From positions 55,143,036 through 55,207,035 of the forward strand of contig OZ023270.1 of assembly GCA_964006375.1 (NCBI GenBank): 64,000 nt of DNA. Direction: 5' to 3'. Each line of letters starts with the position of its first letter. Positions within the stretch are counted from its first letter, which is position 1. Of the stretch, positions 12,471 to 23,595 are shown in pieces. Below the pieces are notes generated by a model, which was given only the letters and a program-made list of their open reading frames with translations, was not told the DNA's origin and did not search any database. The DNA comes from Tillus elongatus (lineage: Eukaryota > Arthropoda > Insecta > Coleoptera > Cleridae). Position numbers and translations under genes: made by a program.

Positions 12471-13057
12471 AAAGGAGCTTATTCAATAACGCGCTATTTG
12501 TTTCTAAGTCATGTAAGAGGTTAAAACGTAACGTGACCTGATCTGACCTGACCATGTGAACAAATTTCTAGGCGAACAGGAAATCTTTTCAGAGTAGTAA
12601 ATGGGTATAAATGCGAGATCACAATAACGTAACAGCTATGGCGATTGGATGTTTTTTACTAGGTCTTGGCGTGATGTAACATAATTTTACAAGCTCTTAT
12701 TTAACTTTATCTGTTAGTATGTTTGTTTGTTAGTATGTTTAGGCCAAATATTTCTTGCAAGCCAATTTTGAACCAGTTCTTATCGTATTTGGCTGAAAGT
12801 TGATACCTGAGTTGTGACAATGCAACATATACCATCTGTCATTAACATAAATTCAATATGGCGGAAGCTCAAAGTTTGCAGATTTTTTCTTTTTTCACAA
12901 TCCCTTGACATTGGTATCAAATTATGGTAAAACACAGTAGGCTAGTAAGGCTAGATGCATTCTGACCATAATTAGTAACACACACTGGTGGTTTGTAGGT
13001 GCATTCTGACCATAATTAGTAACACACACTGGTGGTTTGTAGGATAGGTAACGCTTT
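12471..13057. other. Unique centre of the palindrome with a 44-bp tandem duplication
   Basis: Non-repeated spacer. It contains two copies of a 44-bp unit (12957-13000 and 13001-13043) starting gcattctgaccataattagt. Nearby, ttgacattggtatcaaatta (12906) resembles the degenerate repeats at 14800-15400. No gene is visible. Confidence 0.7.
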
Positions 13058-13188
13058 TAGTGAATTTTCTTAAAAAAATTCACTAATGAGGAGATCCCGA
13101 CTTTTGAATTTTGAAAAAATTTCTTCAAATGAGCGCTAATTAGCCCCCCTAGAAAACATATCCGGGGTCAGTTTCAATTTTTATATGT
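13058..13188 (-). repeat. Module P repeat, reverse copy
   Basis: Right-arm mirror of the copy at 12324-12470, ending at a TA tract. Confidence 0.85.
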
Positions 13189-14160
<972 letters not shown>

Positions 14161-14162
14161 AT

Positions 14163-14434
14163 GCATTCTGGACGCAGTAAGTGCGTTACGGTAGCGAATT
14201 TTGATCAAATGTTTCATATTTGAATAGCTCAATTTGCTATTAACCTATAAGGTTGACCAAGAAACGTGTTTTTTCGGGAACACTTTAAGTTTACTTTTGG
14301 AAATTTTTGTACATTTTCACACAATAAAGTTATTTTGATGAAACATGGCACATTGTTTTTTTTTAATCAAACATGCCTTATGTTATTGCATTTTTGAATT
14401 TTTCAGCGATGCATGTTTGTAAGAAAAGAAATTC
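14163..14434. repeat. Partial G unit
   Basis: Opens with a G terminus and follows the 11083-11397 unit in reverse as far as acatggcacattg. It then switches near 14357 to a second copy of aatcaaacatgccttatgtt before the next G unit. It looks like two overlapping or recombined units. Confidence 0.6.
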
Positions 14435-14752
14435 GGGACGCAGCAAGTGCGTTATGGTAGCGAATTTTCATTAAATGCTTCAAATTTGAATAGCTCAATT
14501 TGCTATTAACCTATAAGGTTGACCAAGAAACGAGTTTTTCCGGGAACACTTTAAGTTTACTTTTGGAAATTTTTGTACATTTTCACACAATAAAGTTATT
14601 TTTATGAAACATGGCACATTGTTTTTACTATATAGGTTATACTGGTAACCAAAATTGATGCCTGCTTTCTTAAAAAGGAAACACACATATTTGTAATAAA
14701 AACATATTTAAGAAAATTCACTACCATAACGCACTTGCTGCGTCCCGAGTTT
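14435..14752. mobile_element. MITE-like G unit
   Basis: About 315 bp between ttcgggacgcagcaagtgcg and cgcacttgctgcgtcccgag, with the same internal order as the 11083 unit reversed. Non-coding. Confidence 0.75.
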
Positions 14753-14769
14753 TTTTACATTCAAAATAG

Positions 14770-15440
14770 CGACCGAGCAAGATGTCGGAACGCTTCTTTC
14801 TCAACAAACCCTTTGACATGGGTTTTTAATGAAAGGGCTTTACGAGTAAAAGACTATGGTTTAGGTTACACTTTCATAAATTCAAAATCGTGACCAACGT
14901 AATATGGAATATATCTTTCTTAGCAACTTCCTTGATAGGGGTATCAAATACAAGGGCTTCACAAGTAAAATACAGCAGGCTAGGTGACACTTTCATAATT
15001 TAAAATATTTTTCTTTGCAGCCCCTTTGACATATGGCTCAAAAGAAAAGGCTTCACGGGTAAAATACGGTGGGGTAGGTGGAGCTTTCATATATTAAAAA
15101 TGTGGGCTGACGTACGGTAACGAGGCATTTCTTTCACAACAACCTGTTTGAAAACATGGTGAGATGTACGACAGGGTCGCCATATCGATGCGTAACTAGG
15201 CAGTATGTTGTCACGGCAGCTCTAATAAACACACAATGTTATAAATATAGACTGTGTACAACCAACAAACAATTTTGTAAATAGTCAGCCCTGGCACTTG
15301 TCCCTAATACAGGGACAATGTATGTAAGGCTGGATGCATTCTAAACCTCCTTGACATGGGAATCAAATACACGGTCTTCACGAGTGAAATACAGTAGGCT
15401 AGGTGGCACATTTATAAATTAAATATGGCTGTTTTTTCGT
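14770..15440. repeat. Degenerate tandem repeats of about 115 bp
   Basis: A motif of the form cctttgacatggg...caaa, then gggcttcacgagtaaaatac, then aggctaggtgacactttcat recurs near 14806, 14925, 15034 and 15350, with heavy divergence. A related single copy lies at about 12903 in the palindrome centre. No coding signal. Confidence 0.65.
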
Positions 15441-16098
15441 TTTATACACTGTAACAGGATAAATTGGATAGCTAAACATCTAAGCTAATTTGGACGTAAT
15501 TGTGGTTCCTCCCCTGCGTTGTAACAAGAATTATTGGCGACAACTGTGACTAATTCTTCTGGATATCCCTCGTATAATGTATCGGATTTAGATCTTTCGT
15601 AAATTATTTATATTTGTATTACCCCTGGTATATCGGGCCGGCTTACACGCTTGCGTGCCATGCCGTAGTTCGGAAAGGGTCCGCGTGTGGAAGAGGATAG
15701 ATGGCTGGAGACGTATGTGATGCGAGAGAGAGCGAAGGATGTAGCAGCACCTGTGTTTTCGAGTCGGAGATATGAATGTGCTGGAAGTTTCGAGAGGAGA
15801 GTTGGTTGGTAATTTGTGGAGTTAACACGTGGTTCCGTCTGAGGAGCAAGTTTTGGATATTAAGTATCCTCCCTTGTGGGTTTTGTTGCTCTCAGAATTT
15901 AATCTGCAGTCTTTCTGGTTATGTCGTAATGTACGGATTTAGTGCCGAAGGCTGTGGAGAGACCCGTTTAGGGGATTTAAGGACCACATTTATCGTATCC
16001 CGTTGTGGAATTTCGTTTCCCTCTCTGGAGGTAAGAAATCATTCTCTCTCTTAACTGTAACACCTTTAGCATCCCGTTACTTGTTGTTTTTAGGGTTC
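15441..16098. other. Unassigned stretch, less AT-rich than surroundings
   Basis: No recognisable gene. The segment attattggcgacaactgtga near 15531 resembles a retroelement primer-binding site, but no LTR pair or polyprotein accompanies it. Confidence 0.35.
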
Positions 16099-16476
16099 AT
16101 GTGCCGGCTAGGAGGAATTTCACGTACCGGGAGATTTCCAAGTACCGACTAGCGTCTTCACGTACCGGCTGGATTTGTTCAAGTACCGACTAGAGTAGCT
16201 TTTGTACCGTCTGGAAGAATTCCAAGTATCGGCTGGATTTCTCGTACCGATGAAGTCTTTGTGTAGGGCGATTTTTGTGTGCCGAATAGCCTTGTGGTAG
16301 GCCGACATTGTTGTATGGGCAATATCTTTGGTAAATTCACGTACCGTAAGTTTGGAGTTGGATTAGCGAATTTTTATGTACCGAACAAGATATATGGCTG
16401 TTGAATTAAATGGAGAATGGAATTAAGATCTCAGTAAGAAGGTCTTCCCTATCGTCGTCGCATTGCCGTACCGTTT
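16099..16476. repeat. Cluster of short gtaccg-type repeats
   Basis: About ten degenerate copies of a cacgtaccggctggattt-like motif occur at intervals of roughly 25-40 bp (for example 16121, 16141, 16160, 16181, 16203, 16242, 16338, 16377 and 16467). They are loosely spaced rather than a clean tandem array. The role is unknown. Confidence 0.6.
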
Positions 16477-17583
16477 TTGCATCATTCCCGTTTTTGCATG
16501 ATTCCCGTGGTCGCAGTCCCGTATCCCGAGAGGCCTTGGATTGGTTTGGAATTTGATGGTAATTAGATGGCCTAGAAGCTCAGGAATTTAAGTAAGAATT
16601 TTCCGTTTTGTGATAACGTATAAAGTGATAAGAGACAATCTTGATAAGGTACATTTTTGAATATTCATCTGTGTTAAATTTAGTAAATCAAATTTATTTT
16701 ATTTTAACGTCACTAAATATGGTACAGATTTTTATACGACCATTATTAATATAATTGCTTCACTTTTGAGAGTACCATTAGTTATCATTTACTATTAGCA
16801 TTAGACCAGCTTTTTGATTACTTTTTGGGACTTGATCTTCCATCAAGCCACTTACCGTACTCATCATGTAATTAAGTAATATTTGGGGAAAATGATTTGT
16901 GAGCTTTGCGTGCACGAAAAGTGGGATTTTCCGTAGAACAACGATATTTGTAGTACCTTCATAAATATTTAGTAAAGATCTTGTTATTTGGTAGCAAGCC
17001 ATTTCTGTGATATTATAGAGACTTATATATTTTTATTTTTATTAATTTAGATCAGAATTTAAAAAAAAAAACAACTTTTAGTAGATTTCTGTATGCCAAA
17101 GAAGCTTAATAAAAGCCCATATTTTATCATATTTTAGATGTTTTGGTTTTGTGTGGTTGTGTTTTCTTTTCAGGACTGTTGATAGATTAAGATCATTACC
17201 GTTATCGTTATTTGTGGGTCTAGGAGACCATACCGTTTCGAATTTTAGTTGGTGTTATCGTAATTACCTTTTCCTTGTAGCTTCCTGTGCTCGATTGTGG
17301 TTGGCTATATTTGCCAGTGTGATCCAAGAATTCTTGGTTGTGTTGGATCTGGGCAAGGAAGCATATTTGGTGAACATCTTGTTAGAATATCCGGGAGTAG
17401 AGGTTAAACAATCAAGTGGCGCCCCTAATTAAGATCTTATTTTAACCCACGCCCATCTCCACTGTATAAAAGCTGGCGGCCCTCTAACTTCCCGGTAACT
17501 TAGCTTATGCCAATGACAAATTTGATTTGTTGATAGGTTAATAATTATTTGAGCATTTGTCATCTGGTATAAAAGGAAGCGCG
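16477..17583. other. Unassigned stretch with a PBS-like site and two TATA-box-like motifs
   Basis: A possible orphan retroelement primer-binding site, tggcgccccta, is near 17418, preceded by aatcaag. TATAAAA motifs occur near 17464 and 17569. No coding frame has recognisable content. The errantivirus at 17584 is inserted just after the second TATA-like motif. Confidence 0.35.
17580..17583. other. Target-site duplication, left copy
   Basis: The 4-bp cgcg directly before the left LTR is repeated at 25607-25610 directly after the right LTR, as expected for a 4-bp staggered Gypsy/errantivirus insertion. Confidence 0.8.
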
Positions 17584-17925
17584 AGTTATGGTTGCACCAC
17601 CCGGTATACTACACATACCAAGGCTACTGTCAGCACATATGGGTACGTTGCGCTACACCGGCTTTTCCGTCGACTCAGCGTCCGGTTGAAGTGCAGCGAC
17701 ATTACCGAGGGGAAATTGATCAGCAATTAATAGTCTATAAATATATGTCGAACATTAATATTCAACAGTTAGTCTTTGCCATCCAGCCTTAATGGTATTA
17801 GATTACTCATATGTATTTTATTGTAATTTTTATATTATTTAAAATTTAATATATATATCGTTGTACTGTAACTTCAAGTAAATAAATTTAACTTTATGAA
17901 GTTCAATTGAAGTACAACTCTAAGT
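17584..17925 (+). repeat. 5' LTR
   Basis: 342 bp beginning agttatggttgcacc and ending caactctaagt, matching 25265-25606. It contains TATAAATA at 17736-17743, a likely promoter element, and AATAAA at 17881-17886, a likely polyadenylation signal. Confidence 0.95.
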
Positions 17926-17942
17926 GGCGCAGTCGTTAGTAT
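17925..17942 (+). promoter_or_regulatory. Primer-binding site, tRNA-Ser type
   Basis: tggcgcagtcg lies at the LTR edge and overlaps its last base. It matches the 3' end of insect tRNA-Ser plus CCA, the primer used by the 17.6/297 group. The minus-strand Gypsy element at 40475-43720 has the related tggcgcagt at its own LTR edge. Confidence 0.8.
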
Positions 17943-18356
17943 GAGTTTAGTGCCCTTTTGACAAAAATCGCAAAAGTCCGCACTTCGATTTTTATCGTTA
18001 AAAACTCAGAACCAGCTTCAAAGTCAACAAAGAACAGCAGCGTCCAAGTTGATAAAAACAATTTAAGTAACTTTCAATTAAAAATACAGTGAGTGCGCGA
18101 GCGATCATAAGAGAAAATAAGGTTTGATACGGAACTTCTGCCTACGAAGTTGTCTGCCTTATTCGCTGTATCTTATGATGCTGAAGCAAAGAAGAACAGA
18201 AATCGTCTTCATCTTCACATTGGCGTAAGTGCTTTCATTGTTCCTTTGAATTTCCTTGTCCTACCTTAATCTAAAATCGATTAAAGTTAGAAGCAAATAT
18301 TACGGGAAATATTAATTAAAATTTTACCCAAATTTAAATTATTGATTAATAAATTA

Positions 18357-19697
18357 ATGTCAGACTCTGAAACAGAGACAGTTGACAATTTTAATAATAA
18401 AGTAAAAATAAATTTAGCACCTCCCAAACTTATAGTAACAGAGAAAAATACAATAAGCTCAAATAACAATCAAATTATGGCAAATCAATTACAAAATTAT
18501 CACATTAATGCTATTCCCGCATACGATGGGGACCAGCATACTTTAGCTTTATTTATTTCGGCGTGTGAAAATTTTCTCACTTCATTTGTTGATAGAACAA
18601 ATGATGACAATCCAAATAACCAATGGATGCTTAGAATAGTAATAAGTAAATTAGAAGGTAGAGCTAGAACATTGATAGGTAGTAGGGAAGATGCCACAAA
18701 TTGGCCTCGTATTAAACAATTATTGCAACAATACTTCGGCGACCAGAGAGACGAAGACTGTTTAGCTAGGGACCTCTTGCTCTTAAAGCCAGACCCTAGA
18801 GAAACCCCATACCAATTCGGTATGAGAATACAAGACTCACGTAGTCTTTTAGCTTCAAAAGTAAGACTAACAACTGCAAACGAAGCATTTCGTTTAATTA
18901 AAAATGAATTTTACGATAAAGTGGCACTGAAAACCTATTTACATGGTTTGAGTGGTCAACTAGGGTTAGCAGTTAGGCTACAAAACCCGACTAATCTAGA
19001 ACACGCTATGTCGCTTGTTCTGGAAGAAGAGAATTTTCAATATGGAGAAAAACAAATGAAATATCTCCACAATCAATCCACAAATTTTAAAAACTCAAAT
19101 GTACCAAATAAACAACCTCAATACATACAGAATCAGCAAAATAATAGAAATAACGTTCCGCATTTTACGCACCCCCGACAATTCCATAACCAACCCACAT
19201 ACAGAAAGCCCTTAAATTTACGTAATCAGCCCCCACAACAGCTGACACAAAACGTATTCAGACCAAATCCAAATTTCAGACCAAACTATAGGCCAACACC
19301 TATGGAGGTATCTGCAAAAAATTCCTCGATACATACACGTCCCAATCCAAATTTTAGACAACATTTCCAGCCCGAACCTATGGAAACGTCATCTAGAAAT
19401 TTCAATACTCATCCGAGAGGTCCTAACGGGCCTAACGCACAGTCATCACCTACCCAATTATACCATCAAGAGGTTCAACATGAATTTAAATCAGACAACC
19501 CTGTTTATGACGAATCTTATGAAAATTATCCTTCAGAAACACACTCTTATACAATTCCTGAAGATGACGCTCGTTACTTTGACGAAACGAATCATGAAAC
19601 GTACGAAGAAGAAACTAGACCTGAAGCAGCTTTTGAACAAACAGATAACATCGAACAAAATTTTATTCAGGTTATCGAACTAAACAAAAAAATATAG
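18357..19697 (+). CDS. gag: Errantivirus-like Gag
   Basis: Structural polyprotein expected to assemble retroelement particles in the cytoplasm. I chose the ATG at 18357 (446 residues); an in-frame TTG lies 15 bases upstream but is not a likely start. The N-terminal 50 residues are acidic. A capsid-like central domain starts near AIPAYDGDQHTLALFISACE and runs through FGDQRDEDCLARDLLLLKP. An Asn/Pro/Gln-rich region follows, with two PMEVS/PMETS-type repeats, and the C-terminus is acidic. There is no CCHC zinc knuckle, as is usual for errantivirus Gag. The gene ends in an A7 run and a stop, and pol overlaps it in the -1 frame. An amino-acid relative is encoded at 42178-42873 on the other strand. 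Confidence 0.9.
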   Translation: MSDSETETVDNFNNKVKINLAPPKLIVTEKNTISSNNNQIMANQLQNYHINAIPAYDGDQHTLALFISACENFLTSFVDRTNDDNPNNQWMLRIVISKLEGRARTLIGSREDATNWPRIKQLLQQYFGDQRDEDCLARDLLLLKPDPRETPYQFGMRIQDSRSLLASKVRLTTANEAFRLIKNEFYDKVALKTYLHGLSGQLGLAVRLQNPTNLEHAMSLVLEEENFQYGEKQMKYLHNQSTNFKNSNVPNKQPQYIQNQQNNRNNVPHFTHPRQFHNQPTYRKPLNLRNQPPQQLTQNVFRPNPNFRPNYRPTPMEVSAKNSSIHTRPNPNFRQHFQPEPMETSSRNFNTHPRGPNGPNAQSSPTQLYHQEVQHEFKSDNPVYDESYENYPSETHSYTIPEDDARYFDETNHETYEEETRPEAAFEQTDNIEQNFIQVIELNKKI

Positions 19698-22600
19698 TAC
19701 AGATAAATTCTGTAAACCACCCTAAATTGCCTTATATACTGGTCGAAATCAACCCCTCATTTCAAATGCGACTTATGCTTGACACCGGTTCGATGAAATC
19801 GCTGTTATGTGAAAATATTGCCCATAATTTTTATTCCAAATTTATAGAGCATGAAAAATTTCAAATTAAATCTGTTCACCAAACCAGTTTTCATAATGAA
19901 ATTCTAAAAATTCCTCTACCAAGTATATTTAAAACAGGCAGAGCCAAATTTAAATTCTATGTATTTAACATCAATAATCAATATCATGGGTTAATTGGTA
20001 CTGACCTTCTCAAACAACTGGGAGCTAAAATAGATTTTTATAATAGGAAATTGGTAACGAAGCATACATGCATTCCCTTGTATTTACCATGTGACGACGA
20101 CATACATCGCGAATGTAACTCGAAACCACAAGAATTAAATAACATAATACTGCCTGCGAGATGTGAAACAATAGTCAAACTTCCTATAGACTGTAGTTCC
20201 AACATAGGCATAATAAATAATATAAAACTCGAGTCAGGCGTAATTATTCCTGCATCTATCGTGACAGTTTCAAATGGCCAGGCTATAACCTCTATAGTGA
20301 ATAGTAATGAAAATCCCGTACAGCTGATTATACATAAAGCTATTTATGCAGAACCTGTTTCAACTAACGAATTAAATTCCATTCATCATAACAAAGATAT
20401 CGACTTAGAAAACATAGATGGTACTGCTAATGAAATTGACAAATTACAAATTCAAAATTTAAACAGATTAAGACTTGATCACACTAATGACGAAGAACGA
20501 GACATGATAGAAAACTTATGTTACGAGTACAGAGACATATTTTATTGCGAAGGTGTCCCATTATCATTTTCTAATCAAGTTAAACATAGTATTAGGTTAT
20601 CTAATCCTAACCCAGTATTTGTTAAGCCATATCGATTACCTGAAGCTCAAAAGCAAGAAGTCAAAAGACAAATTGACGACTTGTTAAGACAAAAAATTAT
20701 TCAGCCATCTTCCAGCCCGTGGAATAGCCCTGTCCTGATTGTTAACAAAAAATCAGATGCCAGTGGCAAACAAAAATTTCGCATGGTCATAGACTATAGA
20801 CGTCTTAATGAACAAACTATTGGTGATAAGTATCCCTTACCCAATATTTCGGAAATATTGGATAAATTAGGTCGTAGCCAGTATTATACCACTTTAGACT
20901 TAGCCTCAGGATATCATCAAATTGAAATGAATCCTGAAGATATGGAAAAAACTGCCTTCAGCTCTGAAGGGGGGCACTATATGTACAGGCGTATGCCATT
21001 CGGGTTGAAGGGAGCGCCTAGTACCTTTCAAAGGGCTATGGATAATATCCTTAGGGGTATTCAAAATGAAAAATGTTTTACCTACCTTGATGACATCATA
21101 ATTTTCAGTACTTCTTTGCAAGAACACATAGAAAGGTTGACAAATGTATTCGAAAGGTTAAGAAAGGCTAATTTAAAAATACAGCTTGACAAGAGTGAAT
21201 TTTTAAAAAAGGAAGTAGCCTACCTCGGGCACATTATCACGTCCGAAGGCGTAAAACCAAATCCTGATAAAGTAAAGGCTGTAAGAGAATTCCCCATACC
21301 TAAAACAAGAAAAGAGATCAAGGGATTTCTAGGTCTTGTAGGGTTCTACCGAAAATTTATTAAAGACTTCGGTAAATTAACAAAACCATTGACTCGATGC
21401 TTAAAAAAAAATGCAACTATAGTTCATGATAGTAGTTTTATAGAAGCTTTCGAAACATGCAAAAATATATTAATGAATGACCCCGTATTACAATACCCTG
21501 ATTTCACAAAACCCTTTATACTCACTACGGATGCTTCCAATGTAGCCCTTGGAGCTGTCCTTTCTCAAGGGTCAGTAGGTAATGATAAACCTATTAGTTA
21601 TGCTTCTCGTACCCTCAATGAAACAGAGCAGAGATACTCCACCATTGAACGGGAACTTCTTTCTATTGTTTGGGCCACCAAATACTTCCGCCCCTATCTT
21701 TATGGTCGTAAGTTCTATATATATACTGACCACAGGCCTTTAGTATGGCTTATGCAACTAAAGGAACCCAATTCAAAATTAACACGTTGGCGTTTAAAAC
21801 TCGAGGAATATGACTATGAAATAATTTATAAAAAAGGGTCTCTAAACTGCAACGCAGATTCCTTGTCCCGCATCCAAGTTCATGCTTTAGAGGATGCAGA
21901 AATTGCATCAATCGCTAATAATTTTGATGAGGACGAAAGACCTCTCCAAGATTTACAAAGGCAGCTCAACACCCCAAATTTTGATGACGTTGTGCAACCA
22001 ACTGAACCCGAATATATTCCGCCAATGAGCCCTCCAGAACTCTCTTTTATTCCAGTAGAAATTCCTAGCACCTCAAGCAACACTATTCCACCTATAAGCC
22101 GAACAGACAAAACAACACTTGAACAAAATAACGACTTACGAGACAGTGATCATTCACAAGTAAATGTAGAACCAAAAATAGGTATTCAGATATCAGATGT
22201 TCCTATAGAAAAACAACTAAACCAATATTATATATCTCCCGTACATAATAATCCAAGACCAGTAAAACAACTAAAGGTTAACAATCAAAATAAATATTTG
22301 GTGCAAATCCCGAGAAATGATAATCGACAAGCAATCATAAATTTTCTAAAGGAATATACTACAATAGGCAAAAGGTATTACTTTAATTTCGAAACAGAAA
22401 AATTATACCAAGATTTCTGCTCAGTGTATGTGGAAATATTTAACAACAATGCACCCATTATTATCAGTTGCCCCAAGCATCGTCTGCCCTTAGCCGACGA
22501 TGAAGAGATTAACGAGGTAATTAGAAATTATCACGAGGGAAAAACTAACCATAGAGGTATAATAGAAACTATAAAACAAATATCCAACAAGTATTACTTT

Positions 22601-23551
22601 CAAAAAATGCGTGAAAAAATAACGGCTTATATTAATGAATGTGAAATTTGCAAGCGAGCCAAGTACGATAGAAATCCACCCAATATACCCTTAATGCTAA
22701 CAGACACCCCTAGTAAACCCTTTCAGGTTATACATGCTGACACCTTTATAATAGAAAATCAAGTATTCTTAACAATCATTGATACTTTCTCAAAATTAGG
22801 GACAGCAATACCTATAAGTAGTAAGAATCCGGTAGAAACTGCTAATGCATTCATACAGTATTTTACGTACTATGGCACACCCGAACACATCATTATGGAC
22901 AGTGGAACCGAATTTCGAACGGAAATCATCCAAAATCTTTTAGAGCTTCACAAAATTAAAATTCATTTTACTACACCTAAAAATCCAAATTCTAACGGTC
23001 CCATTGAAAGACTACACTCAACACTAATTGAACACGTTCGAATATTACGACAAACGTACACTAAAGACCCCATAAAATATTTAATGAACTACGCCCTTCT
23101 GGCATACAACTCAACTATACATACATCTACAAATCACACCCCCTTAGAAATAACCTTTGGACACACCTCTAATAGGGATATTTTCGATATAAATGATCAT
23201 GAAAAGCTATTACAAGATTATCTAATATCGCACAAAAATAAATTAAAAATATTATATGAAAAGGTGAAAGAGTTAATAGAGAAAAATAAGCTTCGCTCCA
23301 TTTCTAACGCTAATAATAGAACCAATGATACCGACTTATTTAGAGATCAAACACAGGTATATACAAAAGTAGACAAACGAAACAAGAATAACCCTAAATT
23401 TGACGGCCCCTACGAGGTTGTAAGCATATCTGACAAAAATATAATGACTTTAAGAAAAAACAAAAAATTGTCTAAACGTCATTTGCGAAATCTAAAACGA
23501 CCTAATGTTTCAGGTCCATCTTCCTTATCCAAACCCAAGGACAAAGAATAA
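19649..23551 (+). CDS. pol: Errantivirus-like Pol polyprotein
   Basis: The frame is open from 19649, overlapping the last 49 bases of gag in the -1 frame, so it is probably made by ribosomal frameshifting at or before the A7 run at 19686-19692. Domains in order: aspartic protease with LDTG at about 19778-19789; reverse transcriptase with YLDD at 21083-21094; RNase H with TTDAS, the Glu of STIEREL and the Asp of YTDHR; and integrase with an H-H-C-C zinc site (HEGKTNHRG, then CEICKRAK) and a D,D35E core (IHADTF, IIMDSG, PIERLH, with 35 residues between the second Asp and the Glu). All catalytic residues that I looked for are present and there is no stop. It is the expected length for the family. 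Confidence 0.95.
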   Translation, partial: HRTKFYSGYRTKQKNIVQINSVNHPKLPYILVEINPSFQMRLMLDTGSMKSLLCENIAHNFYSKFIEHEKFQIKSVHQTSFHNEILKIPLPSIFKTGRAKFKFYVFNINNQYHGLIGTDLLKQLGAKIDFYNRKLVTKHTCIPLYLPCDDDIHRECNSKPQELNNIILPARCETIVKLPIDCSSNIGIINNIKLESGVIIPASIVTVSNGQAITSIVNSNENPVQLIIHKAIYAEPVSTNELNSIHHNKDIDLENIDGTANEIDKLQIQNLNRLRLDHTNDEERDMIENLCYEYRDIFYCEGVPLSFSNQVKHSIRLSNPNPVFVKPYRLPEAQKQEVKRQIDDLLRQKIIQPSSSPWNSPVLIVNKKSDASGKQKFRMVIDYRRLNEQTIGDKYPLPNISEILDKLGRSQYYTTLDLASGYHQIEMNPEDMEKTAFSSEGGHYMYRRMPFGLKGAPSTFQRAMDNILRGIQNEKCFTYLDDIIIFSTSLQEHIERLTNVFERLRKANLKIQLDKSEFLKKEVAYLGHIITSEGVKPNPDKVKAVREFPIPKTRKEIKGFLGLVGFYRKFIKDFGKLTKPLTRCLKKNATIVHDSSFIEAFETCKNILMNDPVLQYPDFTKPFILTTDASNVALGAVLSQGSVGNDKPISYASRTLNETEQRYSTIERELLSIVWATKYFRPYLYGRKFYIYTDHRPLVWLMQLKEPNSKLTRWRLKLEEYDYEIIYKKGSLNCNADSLSRIQVHALEDAEIASIANNFDEDERPLQDLQRQLNTPNFDDVVQPTEPEYIPPMSPPELSFIPVEIPSTSSNTIPPISRTDKTTLEQNNDLRDSDHSQVNVEPKIGIQISDVPIEKQLNQYYISPVHNNPRPVKQLKVNNQNKYLVQIPRNDNRQAIINFLKEYTTIGKRYYFNFETEKLYQDFCSVYVEIFNNNAPIIISCPKHRLPLADDEEINEVIRNYHEGKTNHRGIIETIKQISNKYYFQKMREKITAYINECEICKRAKYDRNPPNIPLMLTDTPSKPFQVIHADTFIIENQVFLTIIDTFSKLGTAIPISSKNPVETANAFIQYFTYYGTPEHIIMDSGTEFRTEIIQNLLELHKIKIHFTTPKNPNSNGPIERLHSTLIEHVRILRQTYTKDPIKYLMNYALLAYNSTIHTSTNHTPLEITFGHTSNRDIFDINDHEKLLQDYLISHKNKLKILYEKVKELIEKNKLRSISNANNRTNDTDLFRDQTQVYTKVDKRNKNNPKFDGPYEVVSISDKNIMTLRKNKKLSKRHLRNLKRPNVSGPSSLSKPKDKE
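19686..19692 (+). promoter_or_regulatory. A7 run, candidate -1 frameshift site
   Basis: Seven adenines lie two codons before the gag stop (19695-19697) inside the gag-pol overlap. It is not a textbook X-XXY-YYZ heptamer in the gag frame, because the base before the run is C. The exact slip point is therefore inferred. Confidence 0.5.
23508..23513 (+). promoter_or_regulatory. Candidate splice acceptor for env mRNA
   Basis: TTTCAG inside the end of pol, three bases after the env frame becomes open (stop at 23503-23505). Errantivirus env is known to be expressed from a spliced transcript whose acceptor lies near the pol 3' end. The donor was not identified. Confidence 0.55.
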
Positions 23552-23595
23552 CATTAGACAAGATCAATGACAACCCCGGACTATTATCAATTAAC

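Noticed and set aside
15643..16054. Open frames in the less AT-rich stretch before the errantivirus
   Set aside because: No recognisable domain, and frames exist on both strands, as expected from composition.
14770..16480. A CRISPR-like array in the regions of spaced repeats
   Set aside because: Repeats are degenerate, spacing is irregular and the genome is clearly eukaryotic.
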